Part shown: piece after piece, positions 8,436 through 16,163 of the stretch | Layout: every line of letters begins with the position of its first letter | How positions within the stretch are numbered: the first letter of the stretch is position 1 | Origin: Streptomyces sp. NBC_00091 | GTDB lineage: Bacteria > Actinomycetota > Actinomycetes > Streptomycetales > Streptomycetaceae | NCBI RefSeq assembly: GCF_026343185.1 | Contig: NZ_JAPEMA010000002.1 | Coordinates: forward strand, 62,001 to 126,000 | DNA: 64,000 bases | Reading direction: 5' to 3' | Translations under genes and position numbers: made by a program | Notes under the pieces: generated by a model | The model's input: only the letters and a program-made list of their open reading frames with translations | What the model was told of the DNA's origin: nothing | Databases searched by the model: none

Positions 8436-9824
8436 TCAGCGTTTGCGGCGCCGGGCGAGGCGGGCACGGTGTCCCGACGGGGCCGGGGCGGCCAGGGCGA
8501 AGGTCACGGCGATGCGCGCCCCTCCGAGCGGCCCGCGCGTGACGCGCACCGTACCGCCGGTCGCGGTCGCGGCCCGTCGCGCGATGTCGAGGCCCAGCCC
8601 CGTGGAGCCGGTGCTGCTTCCGCGGGACAGGGCCCGGTCCGGTTCCGGGATGCCCGGTCCGCCGTCCTCGACGACCAGCTCCACGGCCTGGGCCGTGCGT
8701 ACGACACCGACGGCGAACGCGGTCCCCTCCGGGGTGTGGCGGAAGACGTTGCCGATGAGGGCGTCCACCACGGCGGCGACGTCGTCGTCCGAGAGACCGA
8801 CGGCCGTGGGCTCCTGGGTGATGTCCAGGCAGCAGGAACGGTCCTGCTGCTCCCCCAGGACCGCCCAGAAGGCCGTCCGGCGGCGGACGACCTCCGCCAC
8901 CTCGCTGCGCGGGCCCCCGCCCCCGGCCGCACCGGCCCCGCCTCCCGGGGGCCGTTCCGTACCGAGCAGGCCCTGGCCCATGGGGCCCACGGCGAGCGGG
9001 GTGCGCGCCGCGGCGATGATGGCCTGCAGCTCGGTCTCCAGCTCGCAGACGGCCGCCTCGACCCTGGCCGACTCCGGCGTGCCCGCCATCCGTTCCGATG
9101 CCAGGTGGAGTGCGGTCAGCGGGGTGCGCAGCCGGTGCGAGAGGTCGGCGACGAGTTCGCGTTCGACGGCGAGCAGTTCGTTCATGCGCTGGGCCATCGC
9201 GTTGAAGGCGACGCCCGCATCACGCAGTTCCCGGGGGCCCATGGGTTCCACCCGGGCGTCCAGGTCGCCCAGTCCGAGCGCGCGCGAGGCCTGCGCGAGC
9301 CGCTTCGAGGAGCGGACCACCTTGGCCCCGAGCCGGTCGGCGACCAGCACCGAGCCGGCGATCAGCCCCACGGCGAGGAAGCACATCACCGCCCACGACT
9401 GCGCCACCCCTCGGGTGAGTTCCTCCTCGGGCACGAAGTTCTCGATGACGGCGACCTTGTCACCCGGCAGCACCACGGGCTGCAGGCAGACCCACCCGCC
9501 GGGCACCTCCTGCGAGATCGACTCCCGCCCCCGCTGCGCCCGTTCGAGCAGCGCGCCAGGAGCCTTGGAACGGCCCAGGGATCCCGCCCCCGGCAGGTGC
9601 ACGACCAGGTGGTCCGCCGCGTCCAGGCCCGCCGCGGACTCCCGCAGCGCGTCCGGATCCGTGGTCAGGGCGAGCACCGGCGCCAGGGCGGCGCCGCGCT
9701 GCTGGGCCGCCGTCACGCCCTGCTCCTTGACCAGCGACATCACCAGGGCGGCCAGCGGTATGAGGAAGGACAGGGCGACCATGGAGGTCACGGCGAGGGC
9801 CACGCCGGCCAGGGAACGCCTCAA
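8436..9824 (-). CDS. Sensor histidine kinase
   Basis: The protein has 462 residues from TTG 9824, whose TTGA overlaps the response-regulator stop and implies coupling. Order of parts: an N-terminal TM helix, an extracytoplasmic domain of about 110 residues containing one Cys (GGWVCLQPVVL), a second TM helix, HAMP, an H-box ADLSHRLRTPLTAL, and a HATPase_c domain with VEDGGPGIPEPDR and GSTGLGLDIA boxes. The C-terminus is basic. It autophosphorylates and passes phosphate to the neighbouring OmpR-type regulator. The pair closes a run of thiol-redox lipoprotein genes, so the signal may be envelope redox or stress; that is inference from context. Confidence 0.88.
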   Translation of the reverse strand: MRRSLAGVALAVTSMVALSFLIPLAALVMSLVKEQGVTAAQQRGAALAPVLALTTDPDALRESAAGLDAADHLVVHLPGAGSLGRSKAPGALLERAQRGRESISQEVPGGWVCLQPVVLPGDKVAVIENFVPEEELTRGVAQSWAVMCFLAVGLIAGSVLVADRLGAKVVRSSKRLAQASRALGLGDLDARVEPMGPRELRDAGVAFNAMAQRMNELLAVERELVADLSHRLRTPLTALHLASERMAGTPESARVEAAVCELETELQAIIAAARTPLAVGPMGQGLLGTERPPGGGAGAAGGGGPRSEVAEVVRRRTAFWAVLGEQQDRSCCLDITQEPTAVGLSDDDVAAVVDALIGNVFRHTPEGTAFAVGVVRTAQAVELVVEDGGPGIPEPDRALSRGSSTGSTGLGLDIARRAATATGGTVRVTRGPLGGARIAVTFALAAPAPSGHRARLARRRKR

Positions 9825-10549
9825 CGCGGTGCCACCAGCTTGATGCCGACGCCGCGCACGGTCAGCAGGTAGCGCGGGGCGGCCGCCCGTTCGCCGAGCT
9901 TGCGGCGCAGGGAGGACAGGTGCACGTCGACGGTCTGGTCGTCCACGTACGGCTCGCGCCACACCTCGGTCAGCAGACGGCGTTTCGAGACGACCTGGCC
10001 GGTGTGGTGCGCGAGGAACGCGAGCAGGTCGAACTCCCGCCGGGTCAGGCGCAGCTCCTGTCCGGCCAGGTGCGCGGTGCGCGCGCCCGGGTCCACCGCC
10101 AGCTCGCCCACGACGGTGGGCCGCAGGGGGTCCCCGGCCTGCGCGGGCGCGGCGCCCGCCGTACCGCCGGCGGCGGCGGGGGGCGCGCTGCCGGTGCGCC
10201 GCAGGACGGCGGAGAGGCGGGCGAGGAGCTGGCCCCCGGAGAAGGGTTTGACCAGGTAGTCGTCGGCGCCCGCGTTCAGGATGTTGATGATCTCGGACTC
10301 GTCGTCGCGGGCGGTGGCCACCAGCACCGGCACGGAGGATATGCCGCGGATCATGCGCAGGGCGTCCCCTCCGTCCAGGTCGGGCAGTCCGAGGTCGAGG
10401 ACCACCGCGTCCACGGGCGCTTGCGTGACCTCGCGCAGCGCCCCGAAGCCGTCGGCGGCGCTGCGCACGGCGTACCCCTGCTCGGCCAGGACCTCGATCA
10501 GTGACTGGCGGATGCTGGGGTCGTCTTCCACGACCAGGACGCTCGGCAT
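9821..10549 (-). CDS. OmpR/PhoB-family response regulator
   Basis: The protein has 242 residues. The receiver domain shows acidic residues VVEDD (7-10), phospho-acceptor Asp52 (AVVLDLGLPD) and Lys101 (DDYLVKPF). A linker rich in Ala/Gly/Pro (about 118-140) joins a winged helix with LTRREFDLLAFLA and VDVHLSSLRRKLG. It acts as a DNA-binding partner of the kinase encoded immediately downstream. A 21-bp motif shared by the promoter of this operon and the CAP-protein gene is a reasonable candidate target, untested. Confidence 0.9.
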   Translation of the reverse strand: MPSVLVVEDDPSIRQSLIEVLAEQGYAVRSAADGFGALREVTQAPVDAVVLDLGLPDLDGGDALRMIRGISSVPVLVATARDDESEIINILNAGADDYLVKPFSGGQLLARLSAVLRRTGSAPPAAAGGTAGAAPAQAGDPLRPTVVGELAVDPGARTAHLAGQELRLTRREFDLLAFLAHHTGQVVSKRRLLTEVWREPYVDDQTVDVHLSSLRRKLGERAAAPRYLLTVRGVGIKLVAPR

Positions 10550-10587
10550 GCGGACACCTTAGAGGCTCGGTCCGGCGGTGGATGCGG

Positions 10588-11163
10588 TCAGGGCGTGACG
10601 AAGGCCGGACCCTTGTCGATGACGCGCACCCGCACGGGGCGGTCGGCCACCGGGATGGTGCAGCCGTCCTTCACGCTGCAACTCGCGTAGCCGATCAGCA
10701 CCGTCGCGTCGCCGCTGCCCGATGCGCGGACGGGGAGGGTGGTGGTGACCGGGCCGTCGGGGTAGACGGGAAGCGGGGAGTCGACCCCCGGCACCCGGAT
10801 CGGCCGCACCGTCTGTGCCGCCGTCAGCGGGCCGTCCGCCGCGAGGGTGCCGGTGACGGTCACCGCGGTCGGCCGGCCCACGCCCTCGACGCCGGTGGGC
10901 GGCAGGGCGGTGCTGTAGAGGTGGAACCCGGCGGCTTCGGGCGCGAAGACCGCGGTGAGGGTCCCGGTCCCCTTCGCGGCCTGCCAGCCGGAGACCGAGA
11001 GCGTGACGGTGACGCCGTTCTCGGAGAAGCGCGCCGTGGGCGGGGGTCCGTCGGCGGCGGCCCCGGCGGGCTTGCCGCCGCAGGCCACGAGCACGGCCAC
11101 GGGGAGGAGGGCGCCCGCGGTGCGTACCGTGCGCCGGAATCGGGTGTGCGGGGAGAAGTTCAT
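10588..11163 (-). CDS. Lipoprotein with a DsbD-alpha-like domain
   Basis: The protein has 191 residues. It has a lipoprotein signal with lipobox LVAC (Cys28) and a beta-rich mature part. The sequence GYASCSVKDGCTIP places Cys162 and Cys168 six residues apart, the same C-x5-C spacing and aromatic/Pro context as the N-terminal thiol domain of DsbD. It is expected on the outer face of the membrane, moving electrons between thioredoxin-like partners. It sits between two thioredoxin-fold genes upstream and the two-component genes 39 bp downstream. No CcdA/DsbD-beta membrane shuttle is encoded nearby. Family assignment rests on one motif and context. Confidence 0.65.
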   Translation of the reverse strand: MNFSPHTRFRRTVRTAGALLPVAVLVACGGKPAGAAADGPPPTARFSENGVTVTLSVSGWQAAKGTGTLTAVFAPEAAGFHLYSTALPPTGVEGVGRPTAVTVTGTLAADGPLTAAQTVRPIRVPGVDSPLPVYPDGPVTTTLPVRASGSGDATVLIGYASCSVKDGCTIPVADRPVRVRVIDKGPAFVTP

Positions 11164-11224
11164 CGGTGTGCCTTCGTGTCGGGGGTCGTCGGGGGTCGGG
11201 GCCTCCGGGAGGCCTCCCGGGGCC

Positions 11225-11314
11225 CTACAGGACCGTTCCGTCGACTAGGGCGGCCGCGTCCGGGGCCGCCGCCAGCGGGGCCGCGGCCGGCTTCCAGTGC
11301 ACGGGCGCCGTCAT
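11225..11314 (-). CDS. Possible 29-residue peptide inside the redox operon
   Basis: ATG 11314 overlaps the TlpA-like stop (ATGA) and the frame runs 29 codons (MTAPVHWKPAAAPLAAAP ...) to TAG 11225, 62 bp before the next gene. It has the position of a coupled gene, but it is Ala/Pro-rich with no recognisable domain and could be chance, or the 5' stump of a lost gene. Confidence 0.3.
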   Translation of the reverse strand: MTAPVHWKPAAAPLAAAPDAAALVDGTVL

Positions 11315-11922
11315 CCTTCCGCCGCCACACGGGCGACCAGGGGCCTCAGTTGCTCGGCGCTGACGGCGCCCCCGATGGCCACGGCGACGCGGCCCCCGCG
11401 GTCGAGGACGAGGGTCGAGGGGATCGTCCGCGGGTTGAGCACCGCCGGCGGGAAACGCAGCAGGAGCGCGCCGGTGGGGTCGTGGAGGCTGGGGAAGCCC
11501 AGGCCATGGGCGCGTACGAAGGACCGCGCCGCATCCCGGTCCCGGTCCCGGGTGTTGATCCCGAGGAAGCGGACCCCTTCGCCCCGGACCTGACCGCTGA
11601 GCAGCACGAGCTCGTCGGCCTCCGCGCGGCAGGGTGCGCACCAGGAGCCCCAGACGTTGAGGACGACCACCTCCCCGCGGAACGCGGAGAGCGAGACCGG
11701 CCTCCCGTCCAGGTCGCTCCCGGTCAGCGCGGGCGCGGACGGGCGGGCCTGCGGGGCCGCGACCACGGCTCCGGCCGCAGGCGTGGCGGCGACGGTGCGG
11801 GTGCCCGCGGCAGCTCCGGCGCCGGAGTCGTCCGTGACGATGCCGGTCAGCGTCAGTGCCACCGCCACGGACAGGCCGGCGCCGACCGGGACCGAGACGG
11901 CCGTGCGTACCCGCCGTCTCAC
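11311..11922 (-). CDS. TlpA-like membrane-anchored thioredoxin-fold protein
   Basis: The protein has 203 residues. GTG 11922 overlaps the upstream stop (GTGA). An N-terminal hydrophobic anchor (about residues 8-29) is followed by an Ala-rich spacer and a TlpA/ResA-type domain starting near LTGSDLDGRPVSLSAF. The active site is SWCAPC (Cys95, Cys98), with a later cis-Pro region (NPRTIPSTLVLDRGG). Such proteins reduce or oxidise thiols of secreted or heme-handling proteins outside the membrane. It is second in the operon after another thioredoxin-like lipoprotein. Confidence 0.85.
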   Translation of the reverse strand: MRRRVRTAVSVPVGAGLSVAVALTLTGIVTDDSGAGAAAGTRTVAATPAAGAVVAAPQARPSAPALTGSDLDGRPVSLSAFRGEVVVLNVWGSWCAPCRAEADELVLLSGQVRGEGVRFLGINTRDRDRDAARSFVRAHGLGFPSLHDPTGALLLRFPPAVLNPRTIPSTLVLDRGGRVAVAIGGAVSAEQLRPLVARVAAEG

Positions 11923-12746
11923 GGGGCCCACTTGCGCAGGAAGGCGTTGATGCCGTCCGCCGTCAGCGACGGGTTGCCCGTGGCATGGGTGTCGACCCGC
12001 GTGGTGCCGGACGGCGAGACGACGACCAGCACGGGCATCGTGTAGGTCCCGCCCGAGGGGCTGTACTTGCGCAGCAGCGCGGAGTTGGCGGAGCTGTTGC
12101 CGCCGATGTCGACCTTGACGAGGTGGTAGTCGTCCGCGAGGAGCGCCGAGGTGACCAGCTGGGCGAACACCTTGTCGGCGGCCTTGCAGTTCCCGCACCA
12201 GTTGGCCCCGAAGTCGAGCAGGACCATCCGGCCGTCGGACTTCGCCGAGCGCAGGGCCTCGTCGATCAGTGCCTGCGCGTCGGCCGAACTGTCGTAGCCG
12301 GGGCCGGGGACCTTGGCCGGTGCGGGCGCGGGGGCGGGGGCGGCGGACGTCGGCTTGGCGCCACCGGACCCGGAACCGGACCCCGATCCGGAGCCGGTTG
12401 CGCTGCCGCCGCCGCTACGGGCGGTGCCCGGTGACGAGCCGGGGGCGGAAGCGGATGCCGAGGCGGAGACGGAAGCGGAGGCGGCGGCGGACGGCAGGAC
12501 CGAGGCGGTGGCGGACACCTCGGGGAACGCGCCCGGTGACGTCCCGTCCGCGGGCAGCGCCGACGCCGACTCCCCGGCGCCGGCCGGCGCGGCGGAGCCG
12601 ACGGGTGCCTGGGAGGGCCCGCACGCGGTGGCCAGCCCGGCCACGACCACGGCGGCGGCGACCAGCGGGAGGCGCCGGGCAAGCGGTGGGCGGGAGGGCG
12701 TCGTGCGGAGTCCGGAGCGGACGGATCGGAGCATGCGAGAGCTCAT
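11919..12746 (-). CDS. Thioredoxin-like lipoprotein with a Ser/Ala/Gly linker
   Basis: The protein has 275 residues. The signal ends in lipobox LATAC (Cys42). Residues about 50-145 are a low-complexity Ser/Ala/Gly/Pro tether that should reach through the peptidoglycan. The C-terminal third is a thioredoxin fold with active site NWCGNC (Cys184, Cys187) and FGANWC / VDIGG / TMPVLVVV strands. CGNC and the length match thiol:disulfide interchange (DsbD-gamma or DUF953-like) domains. It is first in an operon running through the TlpA-like and DsbD-alpha-like genes to the two-component pair, with overlapping stop-start signals. Confidence 0.85.
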   Translation of the reverse strand: MSSRMLRSVRSGLRTTPSRPPLARRLPLVAAAVVVAGLATACGPSQAPVGSAAPAGAGESASALPADGTSPGAFPEVSATASVLPSAAASASVSASASASAPGSSPGTARSGGGSATGSGSGSGSGSGGAKPTSAAPAPAPAPAKVPGPGYDSSADAQALIDEALRSAKSDGRMVLLDFGANWCGNCKAADKVFAQLVTSALLADDYHLVKVDIGGNSSANSALLRKYSPSGGTYTMPVLVVVSPSGTTRVDTHATGNPSLTADGINAFLRKWAP

Positions 12747-13096
12747 GGCGAAGACCCCAAGGCAGGTTCGGACGACGGGACGGCGGGGCGCGTCCCGGCT
12801 CGGTGAAACCGGGGCCGACGCTGCACGGGGGCTCGTGCCCCGGCGCCGGCGGCCGCTCGGCTGACGCGAGCATAGGGCCGCCGGGGCCCCGTGGAACCGG
12901 CTCGGGGCGATCTTGAGGATGCCCTAAGGAACAGCTCACCTTCCGCTTCGCCGCGACCCGGCCCAGGGGGGCACAAGGGCCGCGAACGAGGCGAAAGCGA
13001 CGGGGCTGCCGAGCAGTACGGACCGTGCGGCCAAGCGCTGTCGTTCGGGCCGGCGAGCGGCCGAGCAGCCGGGCGGCCGAGCGGCCCGGCCTGCCG
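12747..13096. other. Intergenic, about 350 bp
   Basis: No gene is supported. It holds the upstream region of the redox operon, including the 21-bp motif at 12911-12931, and the 3' side of the 13097 gene. Simple GGCCGAGCG-type repeats occur near 13060-13085. Confidence 0.4.
12911..12931 (-). promoter_or_regulatory. Shared 21-bp motif, copy 1 (upstream of the redox operon)
   Basis: The plus strand reads TCTTGAGGATG then CCCTAAGGAA. It matches the copy at 14853-14873 at 18 of 21 positions, with core AGGWTSCCCTAAGGAA. It lies 165 bp before the thioredoxin-lipoprotein start, in the same orientation relative to its gene as the second copy. The two copies sit in otherwise unrelated sequence, which suggests a common regulator. 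Confidence 0.5.
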
Positions 13097-13678
13097 TCAG
13101 AAGGAACTCTCGCGGACGCTCGCCTTGGCGGACGGGGTGATCGTCGCCGTGATCACCGACCGGTGGTCGTCGCCGCTGAAGGTGACGGTGAGGGTGTCGT
13201 CGGAGGCCTGCGAGGTGGTCGTCCGGAAACCCAGGCCGGGAACCGCGGAGATCAGGCACACGCCCCGGCTCCCGTACCGGACCGTGACCTTGCCGCCCTG
13301 CGAGGGGACGGTGTGCAGACCCGCTCCGCCCTGTTCGCAGTCGACTCCGGACCGGGGCGCGCTGGTCCGGGGAGCCTCCGAGGAGGCCTTGGCGGGGGTG
13401 GGGCCGGGAGCGGGAGGCGCCGATGAGGGCTGCGGCGTCACGGACGGCGAGGGGCTCGTGGAAGCGCTCGGGGTCGGCGAGGCCTGATCCGGTCCGGGGC
13501 TGCCCGCCTGCCAGGCGGGGGGCGTGTCGATGACGACCGGGGCCGAACGCGCCACGGGGGGCTTGTGGCTGGTCGAGCCGACCACGAACTGGACCGTTGC
13601 GAGCACGGCGGTCACGCTGGCGGCCGTGCACGAGAGCCATATGAGCAGGTAGCGCGGAGTTCGGGGCACGGGCCCCAT
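13097..13678 (-). CDS. Membrane-anchored extracellular protein of unknown function
   Basis: The protein has 193 residues from ATG 13678. An N-terminal TM anchor (about residues 10-33) is followed by a Pro/Ser/Thr-rich stalk (about 55-105) and a beta-rich C-terminal domain of about 85 residues with two Cys (GVDCEQGG and RGVCLISAV), probably a disulfide. The C-terminal segments (GGKVTVRYG, DTLTVTFSGDD, SVITATITP) suggest a small beta-sandwich. No family is recognised. It lies between the redox operon and the CAP gene on the same strand, separated from CAP by a strong hairpin. Confidence 0.6.
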   Translation of the reverse strand: MGPVPRTPRYLLIWLSCTAASVTAVLATVQFVVGSTSHKPPVARSAPVVIDTPPAWQAGSPGPDQASPTPSASTSPSPSVTPQPSSAPPAPGPTPAKASSEAPRTSAPRSGVDCEQGGAGLHTVPSQGGKVTVRYGSRGVCLISAVPGLGFRTTTSQASDDTLTVTFSGDDHRSVITATITPSAKASVRESSF

Positions 13679-13688
13679 AGTGGCCGAC

Positions 13689-13751
13689 GCGCGCCCCGGC
13701 GCGTAACCGGCGCCTTCACCGTTCCGGCACCGGTCACGCGCCGGGGCGCGC
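13689..13751 (-). terminator. Large GC-rich hairpin after the CAP gene
   Basis: Arms 13689-13710 and 13730-13751 are inverted copies over 22 bases with a single mismatch (A/G), with a loop of about 19 bases. The outer 16 bases pair perfectly. It sits 115 bp after the CAP stop and 11 bp before the 13678 start codon. It may terminate CAP transcription, or form a 5'-UTR hairpin controlling the following gene. There is no T-run, as is usual in this GC range. Confidence 0.6.
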
Positions 13752-13865
13752 CCGGTGAACGCGGACGTCCCCCTGGCCGCGGGGGCAGGGGGACGTGGAC
13801 GCCGACGGACCTGCGGGGCAGGTGCGTGGAGGCCGCTGGCAGTGGGAGGAGCGGGCGGGAACGGG

Positions 13866-14768
13866 CTACCTCGGGGTGCCGAAGTCCTGGGTCCACCAGG
13901 GGCCGCCGTCGCCCTTGTGGACGCCGATCCCGATCTCCTTGAAGGAGCAGTTGAGAATGTTGGCGCGGTGGCCGGAGCTGTTCATCCAGGCCGACATGAC
14001 CGCGTCGGCGTCGCTCTGTCCGCGGGCTATGTTCTCGCCGAGGCCGGACCACTTGTAACCGGCCGCCTCCACCCGGCTCGTCATGGTGGACCCGTCGGGC
14101 CCGGTGTGCGACATGACACCGCTACGGGCCATCGTGTCGCTGTACGCCCGCGCCGCCGCGCTCAACTTCGCGTTGGCCGTCAGGGGGCCGCATCCGGCGG
14201 CGGCCCGCTCCTTGTTGACGAGGGCGAGCACAGCGGACTCGGCGTCCCCGTTGACGGTGCCGGAGCCCGTACCGGAGCCGGAGCCGCCGGAAGACCCGCC
14301 GGAGCCGCTTGATGAGCCGCCGGAACCACTGCCCTTCGTGGAGGTGGATCCCTGGGCCGGCTTGCCGGGCCGGTCGACCCCTGAGGTGTCGGGCGCGCTG
14401 TCGGAGCGGGTGCCATCGCCGGGTGCGGTCGACCCGTTCGCGCCGGCGCCGGGCGTCCCGGACGGGCTGGGGCTCGCGCTCGCACTCGTACTGGGGCTCG
14501 CGCTCGCCGAGGCCGAGGCCGTGGCTGCGGGGCTCCCGGCCGGGGCCGGACCGGTGGTGTCCGTCTTCGGCTGCGACGACCCCGCACCGGACGCGGCTCC
14601 GGATGCCTGCCGGTCCGTTCGGTCGCCACCGCCCGAGTCGGCCACCGCGACCCCCACCGCCACCACCGCGGCGGCCGCGGTGACGGACAGGACGATGCGC
14701 GTACGCGTCGCCTTCTTCCGGCGGGCCTCTGCACGGGACGGGGTCGCGGGGGTTCGGCTGCGGCTCAT
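13866..14768 (-). CDS. Membrane-anchored CAP/SCP-domain protein
   Basis: The protein has 300 residues. It has a basic N-terminus, one TM helix (about 24-44) and a long Ser/Ala/Gly/Thr linker (about 50-165). The C-terminal CAP domain shows LALVNKERAAAGC, KLSAAARAYSDTMA, MSHTGPDGSTMTSRVEAAGY, GENIARGQ and WMNSSGHRANILNCSFKEIGIGV. Two Cys (GCGPL and NILNC) fit the family disulfide. CAP domains occur in many secreted bacterial proteins of unclear activity. Its promoter region shares a motif with the redox operon, so both may answer to the same envelope signal. Confidence 0.88.
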   Translation of the reverse strand: MSRSRTPATPSRAEARRKKATRTRIVLSVTAAAAVVAVGVAVADSGGGDRTDRQASGAASGAGSSQPKTDTTGPAPAGSPAATASASASASPSTSASASPSPSGTPGAGANGSTAPGDGTRSDSAPDTSGVDRPGKPAQGSTSTKGSGSGGSSSGSGGSSGGSGSGTGSGTVNGDAESAVLALVNKERAAAGCGPLTANAKLSAAARAYSDTMARSGVMSHTGPDGSTMTSRVEAAGYKWSGLGENIARGQSDADAVMSAWMNSSGHRANILNCSFKEIGIGVHKGDGGPWWTQDFGTPR

Positions 14769-14852
14769 GCCGGTAACACCTCACTGGAGAGGGGACGGGA
14801 GTACGGCCGAGCCTAGGCCGCTGACCAGGGTGCATTGCGCCGCGGAGGGGGT

Positions 14853-14873
14853 TCTTCAGGTTCCCCTAAGGAA
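14853..14873 (-). promoter_or_regulatory. Shared 21-bp motif, copy 2 (upstream of the CAP gene)
   Basis: The plus strand reads TCTTCAGGTTC then CCCTAAGGAA, 85 bp before the CAP start codon. It has 18 of 21 identities with copy 1 at 12911-12931 and the same orientation relative to the gene. A response-regulator or other activator site is plausible; the operon behind copy 1 encodes an OmpR-type regulator. Confidence 0.5.
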
Positions 14874-15075
14874 GCCCGCAGGATCGACACAGGGATGATC
14901 GGGGGCATTGCCCCCCAAGTCCGGCGGAGTCCACCAGGCCGACGACGGTGGTGGCGCAGACCTGGCCGAGCGGCCCGCCGGCCGTGTGCCGGAGCTGCGT
15001 GTTCGAAACGGGGAGCCCGAGCGGGTACGCCTGCGCCAGGACACCGGGCTGCGGCCGGGGCGGGCGGGCCCTCGC
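14874..15075. other. Intergenic with a small palindrome and a coding-like stretch
   Basis: A 15-bp palindrome, GGGGGCATTGCCCCC, lies at 14901-14915. On the minus strand a coding-like stretch (VLAQAYPLGLPVSNTQL ...) follows the SDR remnant with good codon use but no start. It may be the tail of a lost gene. Confidence 0.3.
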
Positions 15076-16000
15076 TCAGCCGCTGTGCCAGCCGTCCGGC
15101 TGGGCTCCGTCGATGTCGGTGAACCCGTAGGCCCGGGCGAGTTCGGCCGAGGTGACCGATCCCTGGTTCCAGCGGGCACGTGCCGGATCGACGGCCAGGG
15201 CCGCTGCCGCGCGTCCCACGTAGCGCGGGGACTCGGACCGCGCGAAGCCTTCCGGCGCGGTGGGAAGACCCCCGGCCCGGTCGCCCGCCAGGGCCTCGCG
15301 CCAGGTGGCCTCGGTGACGCCGAAGTTGTCGAGCATCATCTCCGACCGCAGCCGGCCCGGCGTGACGGCGACGGCAGTGGCTCCGTACGGCGCCAGCTCG
15401 TGCCCCTGGGAGAAGGCCAGCCGGTTCACCGCCGCCTTGGCCAGGTCGTAGAAGACGGAGATCCGGTACCAGGAGGCGTTGATGTCGGTCGTGCCGTCGG
15501 TCACCTCGACCAGCAACCTCCGGGTCGGACGATGAGCAGCGGCAGGAGGTGGTGGGAGGTGATCAGGTGAGTGTCGACGGCGAGCCGCAGGATCCGAAGG
15601 CCGTCGTCGGGATCGTGCTCCCACACCGTTGTGTTCCACTGCACGGGACCCCCTTGAGGAGTTCGGCCCCCCAGATGTCGTTGACCGGGACGTCGATGTG
15701 TCCGTACTCGTCCCGGAGGCGTTGCGCCGGACAGCGGACCTGCTCGGGATCGAGGTGGTCGACCCGGACCGCGATGCCGGTCCCGCCGAGCCGCGAGACC
15801 AGGTCCGCCGTCTCCTCGATCGTCTCCGGTCGGTCGTAGTCGGAGCCGTCCCGCCCCCTGACGCTGCTGCGGCCCGTGCAGATCACCGTCGCGCCCGCTT
15901 CGCCCAGCGCCGCCGCGAAGCCCCGGCCGGCACCGCGAGTCGCGCCCGCCACGCCGGCGACACGTCCGCGCAGCGCGTCGGGATCGGGCGACCACGTCAT
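15076..16000 (-). pseudogene. Short-chain dehydrogenase, two frameshifts
   Basis: From ATG 16000 the reading MTWSPDPDALRGRVAGVAG contains the Rossmann loop GATRGAGRGFA, then VICTGRSS, and reaches NDIWGAELLKG. At about 15640, in a GGGGG run, the frame shifts into VQWNTTVWEHDPDDGLRIL ... LLIVRPGG. At about 15515 it shifts again into LVEVTDGTTDINASWYRISV followed by the catalytic YDLAKAAV (YxxxK) and the C-terminal GFTDIDGAQPDGW. Joined, it is a complete SDR of about 305 residues. All pieces stay collinear with no missing segment, so the damage is only two single-base changes, either recent inactivation or sequence error. Confidence 0.8.
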
Positions 16001-16163
16001 GGGGCGACTATCCCACGGCGCGGCGGCACGGGGGCTCGACGGGGTCGGCGGCATCGCATTCATGCCGGATTCCCATGGGCGTACACCTACGCAGCCACCT
16101 TGGTGATCCACCGCACACCACCCCGCCTGGACTCCCGTCGGTGGTCCCGCGTAAACATGGATC

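Noticed and set aside
8443..9872. Plus-strand frames opposite the sensor kinase
   Set aside because: They mirror the kinase codons with no ribosome binding site or domain.
12300..14520. Repetitive Ser/Gly/Ala stretches as CRISPR or tandem repeats
   Set aside because: They are low-complexity linkers inside the lipoprotein and CAP genes and do not have regular repeat-spacer units.
14901..14915. GGGGGCATTGCCCCC as a terminator
   Set aside because: The loop would be one base, too tight for a hairpin. It could at most be a protein site, and it is not shared with other promoters here.
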